Source: Evansella alkalicola
GTDB lineage: Bacteria; Bacillota; Bacilli; Bacillales; Salisediminibacteriaceae
Direction of reading: 5' to 3'
Length of the DNA stretch: 64,000 nucleotides
Assembly: GCF_019042735.1 (NCBI RefSeq)
Contig: NZ_JAHQCR010000017.1
Span: 1 to 64,000 of the forward strand
The stretch's first letter is position 1, and each line of letters starts with the position of its first letter. Below, piece by piece: positions 25,321 to 32,551 of the stretch. The notes below the pieces were generated by a model. It did not search any database, was not told the origin of the DNA, and saw only the letters and a program-made list of their open reading frames with translations. Position numbers and translations under genes: made by a program.

Positions 25321-25983
25321 TTATTCATGTATCTTGGTGACTTGTGTGACGAGATCTAGAGCTGATATTTCGTCTAGAATATTTTTTTCTATATTCTGGT
25401 CCACTTCTATTACCATTAAAGCCTCTTTCCCCATTTCTTTTCTAGACACTTCCATATGCCCAATATTAATCTCATATTGGGCTAACGCAGCAGAAACAGA
25501 CGCAATCGCGCCATAACGATCATTATGAACTACTAATATTGCAGGATGATTACCACTTAATCGCAGTTGAAATCCATTTAGCTCTTTAATTTCAACTTTT
25601 CCCCCACCAATTGAAATACCCACTAATTCCATTTCACTCTCGTCGTCCCCTAGGTGTATTTTAACCGTATTAGGATGTTCAACTTGTGCTTCTTCCTCAT
25701 GGAACGAAACAGTGAGCCCTATATCATTAGCAATACTTAATGCTTTCGTTATGCGGGTATCACTCGTATCGAATCCCATAACACCTCCAACAAGGGCCAC
25801 ATCTGTTCCATGGCCTAAATATGTTTTTGCAAAGGAGCCATACAGATGGAAATTAACCCATTTCGGTTCCTTACGAAAAAGCTGTCTTGCTACAAGACCA
25901 ATACGTGCTGCACCTGCAGTATGTGAACTAGAAGGTCCGATCATAACTGGGCCAATAATATCAAACACGCTGCGATATTTCAT
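25321..25983 (-). CDS. sdaAB: L-serine dehydratase, beta subunit
   Basis: The 220-residue beta chain of the two-part serine dehydratase. It starts MKYRSVFDIIGPVMIGPSSS with the serine-rich GPSSSHTAGAARIG motif, and ends with an ACT domain (about 148-220, ILVVHNDRYGAIASVSAALAQYEINIGHMEVSR) which may sense serine. The ribosome binding site is ggggaggcag. A 9-base inverted repeat sits just upstream in the presumed leader. Confidence 0.95.
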   Translation of the reverse strand: MKYRSVFDIIGPVMIGPSSSHTAGAARIGLVARQLFRKEPKWVNFHLYGSFAKTYLGHGTDVALVGGVMGFDTSDTRITKALSIANDIGLTVSFHEEEAQVEHPNTVKIHLGDDESEMELVGISIGGGKVEIKELNGFQLRLSGNHPAILVVHNDRYGAIASVSAALAQYEINIGHMEVSRKEMGKEALMVIEVDQNIEKNILDEISALDLVTQVTKIHE

Positions 25984-26005
25984 TATTTCTGCCTCCCCAT
26001 GGTGT

Positions 26006-26040
26006 TACAACAACAGAATATATATATTGGAGTTGTTGTA
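26006..26040 (-). promoter_or_regulatory. Inverted repeat in the sdaAB leader
   Basis: tacaacaac (26006-26014) and gttgttgta (26032-26040) are a perfect inverted repeat around 17 AT-rich bases, ending about 10 bases before the sdaAB ribosome binding site. As RNA it would form a hairpin next to the site; as DNA it could be an operator. No known riboswitch is recognised in 26041-26220. Confidence 0.5.
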
Positions 26041-26220
26041 TTTATAAAATCAATTTTATGAATGCGCTTTATTTTTTTATGCCCATTAATCGAATAAAAC
26101 AATCTCATCAAGTATATAGTAACAAAATGTTTGTAAAACGGCTATTATCTTTTGTCATGATAGAGAATTGGATATCTTTGTAAGCACGTAAATAGTTACG
26201 AAGCTTACTTCCACTGGGAT

Positions 26221-26250
26221 TTTTTTATCCTTTTTTATCCTTTTTTATCC
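26221..26250. repeat. Three tandem copies of ttttttatcc
   Basis: An exact 10-base unit, three times in a row, between the sdaAB upstream region and the terminator of the DegV-family gene. The remaining 26041-26220 is AT-rich with no gene. Confidence 0.85.
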
Positions 26251-26255
26251 TCATC

Positions 26256-26301
26256 AAAAAGTGTCCCTAAACATTTATAAAAACGTTTAGGGACACTTTT
26301 T
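26256..26301 (-). terminator. Terminator of the fakA/DegV unit
   Basis: aaaaagtgtccctaaac (26256-26272) pairs perfectly with gtttagggacacttttt (26285-26301); A and T runs lie on both sides. It ends transcription from the DegV-family gene before sdaAB. Confidence 0.9.
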
Positions 26302-26316
26302 AATAGTCTTAAAATT

Positions 26317-27177
26317 TTATTCTGCCGTAGATGTAAATGTAATGGAAATTGTTCCTGGTCCAACATGAGTACCAATAACTGGACCAATATCAGTTATAAC
26401 TGATTGCTTCACATTGAACTGTTCTTTTAGCTTATCCATAAGTGACTCTGCTTCTTCGTTAGCTTGTGCATGGGAAATCCCCACATGTACAGGGTTTTTG
26501 CCATAACGGCTTTCGAACTCTTGAATAATACGTGAAACTGCCTTTTTTTGACCTCTAACTTTTTCGAACGGAAAAACTTCACCATCATCATTTAATGATA
26601 GAATTGGCTTGATCTTTAATAAGGAGCCTAATACAGCTGATGCTTTACCAATCCTGCCATTTTTCTCCAAGTATTCTAACGTATCTACCATAAAGAACAC
26701 TGAAGTATCATTTAGAAGTGTATCAAGGCGTTTCATGCATTCTTCCTTCGTTGCACCCTTATTTGCTAGTTGTGCGATTTCCACCACTATCACTCCGATA
26801 GCATAAGATGCTTTCTTTGAGTCAACAACAGTCACAGAAGCATCGTCACCAAGCGTTTGAGATGCAATATAAGCAGATTGGAATGTTCCGCTTAACTTGG
26901 AAGATAGATGAATGGAAATAATTTCGTTTTCAGGATTCTCTTCTGCAAGGCGACGATACTCCACTTCAAATTGATGTGGGGTAGGCTGTGATGTGGTTGG
27001 AATCTCACCTGCCGATTTTAGCTTTTCATAAAATTGAGCTGACGTTAAGTCTACCCCATCTTCAAACGTTTCTTGTCCAAAATGAACTTTTAACGGTACC
27101 ACGGTAAGACCTAACTCTTCCTGCATTGATTTTGGAATATCTGCTGTTGAGTCCGTAACTACTTTTACGTTCCCCAT
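26317..27177 (-). CDS. DegV-family fatty-acid-binding protein (FakB type)
   Basis: DegV proteins bind one fatty acid and present it to the kinase FakA, which phosphorylates it to acyl-phosphate. The 286-residue protein starts MGNVKVVTDSTADIPKSM (start at 27177, aaggggg upstream), with the family motifs TDSTADIP, TTSQPTPHQFEVEYR, IHLSSKLSGTFQSA and the C-terminal IGTHVGPGTISITF. Its gene lies 28 bases after fakA, which strongly supports the FakB role. It is followed by a terminator. Which fatty acid it prefers cannot be read from the sequence. Confidence 0.88.
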   Translation of the reverse strand: MGNVKVVTDSTADIPKSMQEELGLTVVPLKVHFGQETFEDGVDLTSAQFYEKLKSAGEIPTTSQPTPHQFEVEYRRLAEENPENEIISIHLSSKLSGTFQSAYIASQTLGDDASVTVVDSKKASYAIGVIVVEIAQLANKGATKEECMKRLDTLLNDTSVFFMVDTLEYLEKNGRIGKASAVLGSLLKIKPILSLNDDGEVFPFEKVRGQKKAVSRIIQEFESRYGKNPVHVGISHAQANEEAESLMDKLKEQFNVKQSVITDIGPVIGTHVGPGTISITFTSTAE

Positions 27178-27205
27178 AAACACAACCCCCTTTTAATTAA
27201 ACCAT

Positions 27206-28891
27206 TTACTCAACTGATAAAATATACGAGTAAAGTGGTTGGTTTCCAACATGTACTTCAACTTCCACATCTTCGTATTTCTCTTCTAGATATTTGACCA
27301 ACTCATCGGTCTCATCCTCTGTACGGTCTTCTCCACGGATGATCGTTACAATTTCACTATCTTCATCTAACATCTTGTCCAATAGTTCTTTTGCAACATT
27401 TTGGACTACAGGGCCAGTGGATAAAATATCTTTTTCGTATATACCCATAAAGTCCCCTTTTTTAATTTGAACACCATTTAGGCTAGTATCCCTAACGGCA
27501 TATGTAACTTCACCCGTTTTAACAGACTGGAGAGCTTCACTCATTTGACTTTGATTGTCCTCCAATGAATCCACAGGATTAAAAGCAAGTAGTGCAGCTA
27601 AACCTTGTGGAACAGATTTAGATGAGACAACCACAACATCTCCTTCTGTTACAGATGCAGCCTGCTGTGCTGCCATAATAATATTACTGTTATTTGGAAG
27701 AAGAATGATCTTTTCAGCATTACAATCTTCAATAGCTTTAACGAAGTCTTCCGTTGATGGATTCATTGTTTGTCCACCCTCAATAACTCGTTTAGCACCT
27801 AAGCCTTTAAATAAATCTGAAATTCCTCCACCCATAGCAACTGTAATGATCCCATACTCTGTTTTCTCGTCCTTTTTAGGCTTATCGTGTGGGACTTTTA
27901 CACCAGTACTTTCCTGCTCTAAAATAGAAGTATGCTGTTCGCGCATATTTTCTATTTTTACATTCACTAAAGAACCAAATTTCTGTGCTTCAGAAATGAC
28001 ATTCCCAGGATATTCAGCATGAATGTGAATTTTTAATAAATCCTCATCCGAAACAACAAGTAAAGAATCTCCATGTTCACTTAATTTGTTTCTAAAGGCA
28101 GATTCATCATAAGGGTTTTGGGTCGTTTTTTCGTCCTCAAATTTAACCATAACCTCTGTACAATAACCAAACTCAATATCCTCTGTGGACATGTGACTTT
28201 GGGCAGATTGATGATGCTCCACCTGAACTAGTTCAGTCATACTTGGTTCATTTTGTACAAGGTCGACGATTTTTTCACCTTTAAGCACTGCAAGAAAGCC
28301 TTCGTAAATTGTCAACAACCCTTGTCCACCTGAATCAACTACGCCAACCTCCTTTAGTACAGGAAGTAAATCTGGGGTCCGATCCAAGGACGCTTTTGCT
28401 TCTTTAACAACGGCTTCCATCAATGCAATTGTGTCATCATTCTTTTTGGAGAAATCAACAGCTTTTTTGGCAGAATCTTTTGCAACAGTTAGAATTGTAC
28501 CTTCAACTGGCTTCATGACTGCTTTATATGCCATATCGACCCCATATTCGAATGCTTTACTTAGTTCTTTTGCATTAATCGTTTCTTTTCCTTCAACCGA
28601 CTTTGAGAAACCACGGAATAATTGAGATAAAATCACTCCTGAATTACCTCGTGCTCCCATTAACAAGCCCTTTGCAAAGGATCCTGCTATTTTACCTACA
28701 TGTTCTGTCTTATGACCCTTTACCTCTTTAACACCAGAAGTAATCGTCAAATTCATATTTGTTCCTGTATCCCCATCTGGAACTGGGAATACGTTTAATG
28801 CATCAATCGTTTTTGAATTATTGGATAGATTGTTTGCCCCTTCAATAAGCATATGAGCAAACTTTTCTCCTTCAATAATTTTGATTGTCAC
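27206..28891 (-). CDS. fakA: Fatty acid kinase FakA (YloV, DhaL/DAK2 domain)
   Basis: FakA phosphorylates FakB-bound fatty acids, letting exogenous fatty acids enter phospholipid synthesis through PlsX/PlsY. The 561-residue protein has an N-terminal DhaL-type kinase domain (about 8-200) with the Mg/ATP motif NVFPVPDGDTGTNM and GARGNSGVILSQL, a middle region, and a C-terminal DegV-like domain (GIITVAMGGGISDLFKGLG, LLPNNSNI). It starts with GTG behind aggaggagcatttc. Known as YloV in B. subtilis and placed at the same spot, after yloU. Confidence 0.92.
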   Translation of the reverse strand: MTIKIIEGEKFAHMLIEGANNLSNNSKTIDALNVFPVPDGDTGTNMNLTITSGVKEVKGHKTEHVGKIAGSFAKGLLMGARGNSGVILSQLFRGFSKSVEGKETINAKELSKAFEYGVDMAYKAVMKPVEGTILTVAKDSAKKAVDFSKKNDDTIALMEAVVKEAKASLDRTPDLLPVLKEVGVVDSGGQGLLTIYEGFLAVLKGEKIVDLVQNEPSMTELVQVEHHQSAQSHMSTEDIEFGYCTEVMVKFEDEKTTQNPYDESAFRNKLSEHGDSLLVVSDEDLLKIHIHAEYPGNVISEAQKFGSLVNVKIENMREQHTSILEQESTGVKVPHDKPKKDEKTEYGIITVAMGGGISDLFKGLGAKRVIEGGQTMNPSTEDFVKAIEDCNAEKIILLPNNSNIIMAAQQAASVTEGDVVVVSSKSVPQGLAALLAFNPVDSLEDNQSQMSEALQSVKTGEVTYAVRDTSLNGVQIKKGDFMGIYEKDILSTGPVVQNVAKELLDKMLDEDSEIVTIIRGEDRTEDETDELVKYLEEKYEDVEVEVHVGNQPLYSYILSVE

Positions 28892-28913
28892 GAAATGCTC
28901 CTCCTAACTATAC

Positions 28914-29279
28914 CTATGGGTTTGTAACACGAACTCCCTGAACAAAAATATTAACAGAGTCCACATTGAGTCCCAGCATCTGTTCTAATTGATATTTCAC
29001 TTTTGACTGAACATTATGCGCTACTTCGGAAATTTTTGTTCCATAACTAACAATAATGTACATGTCGATGTGAATTTCCTCTTCTCCGTCTTCACGGATT
29101 ACAACGCCTCGACCCATATTTTCTCGCCCCAAGAGGTCAGTAATACCGTCTTTCAACTGTTTTTGTGAAGCCATTCCAACGATGCCGTAGCAGTCGATGG
29201 CTGCACCACCTGCTATTACAGCAACCACTTCTTTTGAAACGTCAATTTTACCATAATTGGTTTTCATTTCGATGGTCAT
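28914..29279 (-). CDS. yloU: Asp23/Gls24-family protein (YloU)
   Basis: A 121-residue member of the Asp23/Gls24 family (alkaline shock protein-like). The typical N-terminal YGKIDVSKEVVAVIAGGAA and the later VVIREDGEEEIHIDMYIIVSYGTKISEVA are present. Family members are linked to cell-envelope homeostasis; the exact role of YloU is not known. It starts behind ggaggattttgc and lies 22 bases ahead of fakA, in one transcript. Confidence 0.92.
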   Translation of the reverse strand: MTIEMKTNYGKIDVSKEVVAVIAGGAAIDCYGIVGMASQKQLKDGITDLLGRENMGRGVVIREDGEEEIHIDMYIIVSYGTKISEVAHNVQSKVKYQLEQMLGLNVDSVNIFVQGVRVTNP

Positions 29280-29430
29280 GCAAAATCCTCCTTTGGCTGT
29301 TTGCCTGCATGGCTACCGCCATTTTACTATAAACGAAACTAATTTAAAAGAAAACATGGTATAAGTTTAATAATTACCCTATTTTTTTCTTCTGTCAAGG
29401 TTAATTACTTGAAACTTTACTCAAAATTAC

Positions 29431-29459
29431 TTGAAAATTAATTTTCTCTATGCTAAACT
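29431..29459 (+). promoter_or_regulatory. Sigma-A promoter of rpmB
   Basis: TTGAAA (29431-29436), 17-base spacer, TAAACT (29454-29459). The transcript would have a leader of about 70 bases before the rpmB start. Confidence 0.65.
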
Positions 29460-29537
29460 AACTTAGTGTTTTAATTGACAACGTTAAAAAAAGATAGAAT
29501 GAACATCTTTTCTGTTACTGCAAGAAGGAGGGATATT

Positions 29538-29726
29538 ATGTCACGCAAATGTGTAATTACAGGTAAAGGACCTAGATCCGGTAATAGCCGTTCTCACGCT
29601 TTAAATGCAACGAAACGACGCTGGGGTGCGAATGTACAAAAGGTTCGTATTTTAGTAGATGGTAAACCAAAAAGAGTATACGTTTCTGCAAGAGCACTTA
29701 AATCTGGTAAAGTAGAACGTGTTTAA
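29538..29726 (+). CDS. rpmB: Ribosomal protein bL28
   Basis: bL28 is a small protein of the large ribosomal subunit. The open frame begins earlier, but the ATG at 29538 follows aagaaggagggatatt and gives the standard 62-residue protein (MSRKCVITGKGPRSGN...YVSARALKSGKVERV). Only one cysteine is present, so this is the zinc-free form. It is divergent from yloU and flanked by its own promoter and terminator, the same arrangement as in B. subtilis. Confidence 0.97.
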   Translation: MSRKCVITGKGPRSGNSRSHALNATKRRWGANVQKVRILVDGKPKRVYVSARALKSGKVERV

Positions 29727-29750
29727 TTACATGAACTAAGCTATACTACT

Positions 29751-29780
29751 AAAAAACGGCGCATGATGCGCCGTTTTTTT
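29751..29780. terminator. Terminator after rpmB
   Basis: aaaaaacggcgca (29751-29763) and tgcgccgttttttt (29767-29780) form a GC-rich stem with a T run. It lies between converging rpmB and spoVM and can serve both. Confidence 0.95.
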
Positions 29781-29851
29781 ACGTTGATGGTCAGAAGTAA
29801 TATTCAACTGACCTGGTATGATGTTATAAAAACAGGTTGATTTTATACGGC

Positions 29852-29932
29852 CTATTCCTTACGAAATGCGCCTAAACACGCTTTTACAAAGCCGCCGATG
29901 AACTTAGGTAATTTAATCGTATAAAATTTCAT
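29852..29932 (-). CDS. spoVM: Stage V sporulation protein SpoVM (26 aa)
   Basis: SpoVM is an amphipathic peptide that recognises the convex forespore membrane and anchors SpoIVA to build the spore coat. The 26-residue product is MKFYTIKLPKFIGGFVKACL followed by GAFRKE, which fits the known SpoVM pattern closely (MKFYTIKLPKF...). A strong site, gaggagggggaaat, precedes the ATG. It is convergent with rpmB, at the same place as in B. subtilis. The proline at position 9, known to be important for curvature sensing, is kept. This gene shows the organism is a spore former. Confidence 0.96.
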   Translation of the reverse strand: MKFYTIKLPKFIGGFVKACLGAFRKE

Positions 29933-29939
29933 ATTTCCC

Positions 29940-30284
29940 CCTCCTCGAATGAGCTGCCCTTGCTCCATAGGACATGATGAGTTAAAAAAACGTGCTTCGT
30001 TATTACCCATTATATTCACCCAGTCGGAAATAGTACCCTTTTTTCTAAAGAAAAATGCAAGTTATTCACGAAAAAAATGGGACAACACGAAAACACTACA
30101 CTAAGACTACCTTCTTACACCTAAACCTTTTCCATTTATCACCTCTAGGTGACTACACACTTCTTAGCATATGTATCAGCTTTTAACCTGTTCCTATTTA
30201 CTAGTATTTTTTATATGCTGTATCAAATAAAAACATGCAACTTAGAGACGGATAATATAAATGCTCATTCCTGAAGGATAGAAG
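29940..30284. other. Gene-free stretch upstream of spoVM
   Basis: AT-rich, with no convincing frame on either strand. It should contain the sporulation (mother-cell) promoter of spoVM, but I could not pick out boxes with confidence. thiN, expected here by B. subtilis gene order, is absent. Confidence 0.5.
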
Positions 30285-30425
30285 ACAGAGATAAGACTCC
30301 GCAGATGCAGGAGGCAGGACTCCGACATTAGGCCGTTGCCCACAGGACGTGGGCAAGTTCTTAGGCGGAATTTGGTGGAGGCTCACCAGAGCCCCACAGC
30401 AAAGAATACACTATGTAGAATAAGG
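30285..30425. repeat. Structured intergenic element with several hairpins
   Basis: More GC-rich than its surroundings. ttgcccac (30336-30343) pairs with gtgggcaa (around 30349-30356), and ggctcaccagagcc forms a second small hairpin further on. The flanks contain actccgcagatgcaggag-like and ggcggaatttggtggag stretches. I have the impression of a dispersed Bacillaceae intergenic repeat; a 61-codon frame on the minus strand has no start signal and is not counted as a gene. Confidence 0.5.
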
Positions 30426-30516
30426 CAGATGTCACACTAGCCACGTGCTTGAAAGGAAATGACTGTAACGATCATCAACAAAATATACTTTCAGGATAGC
30501 CTTTCATTCCAATAGC

Positions 30517-30547
30517 AAAAGCCATCGCGAGAAAAGCAATGGCCTTT
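30517..30547 (-). terminator. Terminator-like hairpin, copy of the rpe terminator
   Basis: aaaagccatcgc (30517-30528) pairs with gcaatggccttt (30536-30547). It is nearly identical to the hairpin at 30948-30976 downstream of rpe, so the two are duplicates flanking the 51-base repeat array. Confidence 0.65.
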
Positions 30548-30632
30548 GTTGTTCTAGGTCCTGATCATATTCTTTTGAATGCCATAAAGATTACGGGCTC
30601 TTGAAACCTTTACCGTATTCTTTCAAATAACC

Positions 30633-30886
30633 AAAATGAAGACTCAAATCGCTCCGCTTCCTCATTTCAGTCCCCATTCTGTAAAAATGAAGACTCAAAT
30701 CGCTCCGCTTCCTCATTTCAGTCTCCATTCTGAGAAAATGAAGACTCAAATCGCTTCGCATCCTCATTTCAGTCTCCATTCTGAAAAAATGAAGACTCAA
30801 ATCGCTTCGCTTACTCATTTCAGTCTCCATTCTGAGAAAATGAAGACTCAAATCGCTCCGCCTCCTCATTTCAGTCTCCATTCTGA
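30633..30886. repeat. Five tandem copies of a 51-bp repeat
   Basis: Units start at 30633, 30684, 30735, 30786 and 30837, exactly 51 bases apart, each beginning aaaatgaagactcaaatcgc and ending with cagtctccattctg. Within each unit aatgaagact and agtctccatt are an imperfect inverted repeat, so each can fold into a hairpin. Since 51 is divisible by three, both strands stay open (17-residue repeating peptides), but no ribosome binding site is present. Not regarded as coding. Confidence 0.9.
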
Positions 30887-30947
30887 ATTCGAAGCCGTTA
30901 TAAACTCCATAAAAACTGCAGAATTATATAAGTTCTTATCTTTTAAA

Positions 30948-30976
30948 AAAGCCATCGCAAGAAATGCAATGGCCTT
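30948..30976 (-). terminator. Terminator of rpe
   Basis: aaagccatcgc (30948-30958) pairs with gcaatggcctt (30966-30976); on the minus strand it runs into a T stretch (ttttttaaaag). It lies just after the rpe stop. Confidence 0.8.
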
Positions 30977-30980
30977 CGAA

Positions 30981-31631
30981 CTATAGTGATCCTTTTATCA
31001 TATCAATGGCATTTTGCCGATTACGACTATTGTATATAGCAGAGCCTGCAACTAAAACATTTGCCCCTGCTTCTACCACTTGCTTTGCTGTGTCTGGGTT
31101 GATACCACCATCCACTTCCACATCGATAGTTTTACCAGTTTGATTGACAAGGGAGCGAACTTCTGTAATCTTTGGAAGAACAGAAGGAATAAATGCCTGA
31201 CCTCCAAATCCAGGGTTAACTGTCATCAATAAAACAAGTTCAACATCTTCAATGACATGTTGGATCGTTGAAACAGGAGTAGCTGGATTTATTACGACAC
31301 CAGGCTTTACACCTAATTCCCTTATTAACTGAATACTTCGGTGTAAATGAGGAGTCGCCTCAACATGAACGCTTATAATATCTGCACCTGCTTTTGCAAA
31401 AGAAGGGATATATTGATCAGGATTTTCAATCATTAAATGGACATCTAAAGGTAATTTCGTAACGGGCCTAATCGCATCAACTACTAATGAACCTATTGTA
31501 ATGTTAGGTACAAAGTGACCGTCCATAACGTCCACATGGATATAGTCCGCTCCTCCTTTTTCAACATCCAGTACCTCTTCCCCTAGTTTAGAAAAATCCG
31601 CTGATAGGATGGATGGAGCAATTTTCACCAT
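30981..31631 (-). CDS. rpe: Ribulose-phosphate 3-epimerase
   Basis: Rpe interconverts ribulose 5-phosphate and xylulose 5-phosphate in the pentose phosphate pathway. The 216-residue TIM barrel shows PSILSADFSKLGEEV, the metal-binding HVDVMDGHFVPNITIG, LDVHLMIENP, VNPGFGGQ and VDGGINPDTA. It starts three bases after the rsgA stop behind cggaggtactaata. Standard position after rsgA; thiN, the usual next gene in B. subtilis, is missing. Confidence 0.97.
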   Translation of the reverse strand: MVKIAPSILSADFSKLGEEVLDVEKGGADYIHVDVMDGHFVPNITIGSLVVDAIRPVTKLPLDVHLMIENPDQYIPSFAKAGADIISVHVEATPHLHRSIQLIRELGVKPGVVINPATPVSTIQHVIEDVELVLLMTVNPGFGGQAFIPSVLPKITEVRSLVNQTGKTIDVEVDGGINPDTAKQVVEAGANVLVAGSAIYNSRNRQNAIDMIKGSL

Positions 31632-31634
31632 TTA

Positions 31635-32513
31635 TTAGTACCTCCGTTTTTGTGATTTAATCTCATCTAAAAACTGTTTATAATTATCGTAACGATGTTC
31701 TGCTATATCACCTGATTGTACTGCATCTCTTACAGCACATTTCGGTTCATTTATGTGCATACACCCACGAAATTTACAATCATTGATACGGGTGCGCATC
31801 TCTGGAAAATACATACTTAAATCCTCTACTTCCATCCCTTGAAAATCCAACGAACTAAATCCTGGTGTATCTGCAACATAACCTCCACCATCTATTGGAA
31901 TAAGTTCAACATGGCGAGTTGTGTGTTTTCCGCGGCCTAAGCTTTTAGAAATCTCATTCGTTTCTAAATTCAAGTTTGGATTTAACGCATTTAGGAGGGA
32001 GGATTTCCCTACACCTGACTGACCAGCAAATACAGATACTTTTTGTACCAAATAGGGTCTCAAAGATTCAATAGTTTCTTGAAGATAGATGGAAGTATTT
32101 ATTACTTCATAACCAAGATTTCTGTATATATCCTCATACCTTTTTATCTCTTCTGTATCACTCAATAAATCAATCTTTGACAGGCATATAATTGGTTCTA
32201 TATGATTTGCTTCCACATGCACGAGAAATTTGTCTAATAAAATTGGGCTAAATGACGGTTCATCTGTGGAAAATACAAGAATGGCCTGCTCAACATTCGA
32301 AATAGGAGGTCTCACTAACTCATTCTTTCTATCATGAACTTCCAAAACATAGCCATCTGTTCTGTTTTCCGCTTCAAATTCCACCCAATCGCCTACTAAA
32401 GGTGTAATTTTTCTTTTCCGAAAGTTTCCCCGCCCTCGGCATTGAAAAATACCATTCTCATTTTCAACGTAGTAATACCCACTCAATGCTTTCACGATCC
32501 TACCTTCGCCCAT
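31635..32513 (-). CDS. rsgA: Ribosome small subunit-dependent GTPase RsgA (CpgA)
   Basis: RsgA checks late assembly of the 30S subunit. The 292-residue protein has an OB-fold (about 1-65), a circularly permuted GTPase domain with motifs in the order G4 (LSKIDLL), G1 (GQSGVGKSSLLNAL) and G3 (DTPGFSS), and a C-terminal zinc site (CKFRGCMHINEPKC). The start at 32513 (MGEGRIVKALSGYYYV) follows tggaggtacgg. In B. subtilis CpgA is a substrate of PrkC, whose gene lies 38 bases upstream here. Confidence 0.96.
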   Translation of the reverse strand: MGEGRIVKALSGYYYVENENGIFQCRGRGNFRKRKITPLVGDWVEFEAENRTDGYVLEVHDRKNELVRPPISNVEQAILVFSTDEPSFSPILLDKFLVHVEANHIEPIICLSKIDLLSDTEEIKRYEDIYRNLGYEVINTSIYLQETIESLRPYLVQKVSVFAGQSGVGKSSLLNALNPNLNLETNEISKSLGRGKHTTRHVELIPIDGGGYVADTPGFSSLDFQGMEVEDLSMYFPEMRTRINDCKFRGCMHINEPKCAVRDAVQSGDIAEHRYDNYKQFLDEIKSQKRRY

Positions 32514-32551
32514 CCGTACCTCCAATATACACCAAAAAAACTCCTCCTTTT

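Noticed and set aside
30201..30386. 61-codon gene on the minus strand
   Set aside because: It covers a structured GC-rich repeat, lacks a ribosome binding site and resembles no known protein.
30591..30986. Repeat-peptide genes on both strands across the 51-bp array
   Set aside because: Both frames are open only because the unit is 51 bases long; neither has a ribosome binding site, and the two frames mirror each other.
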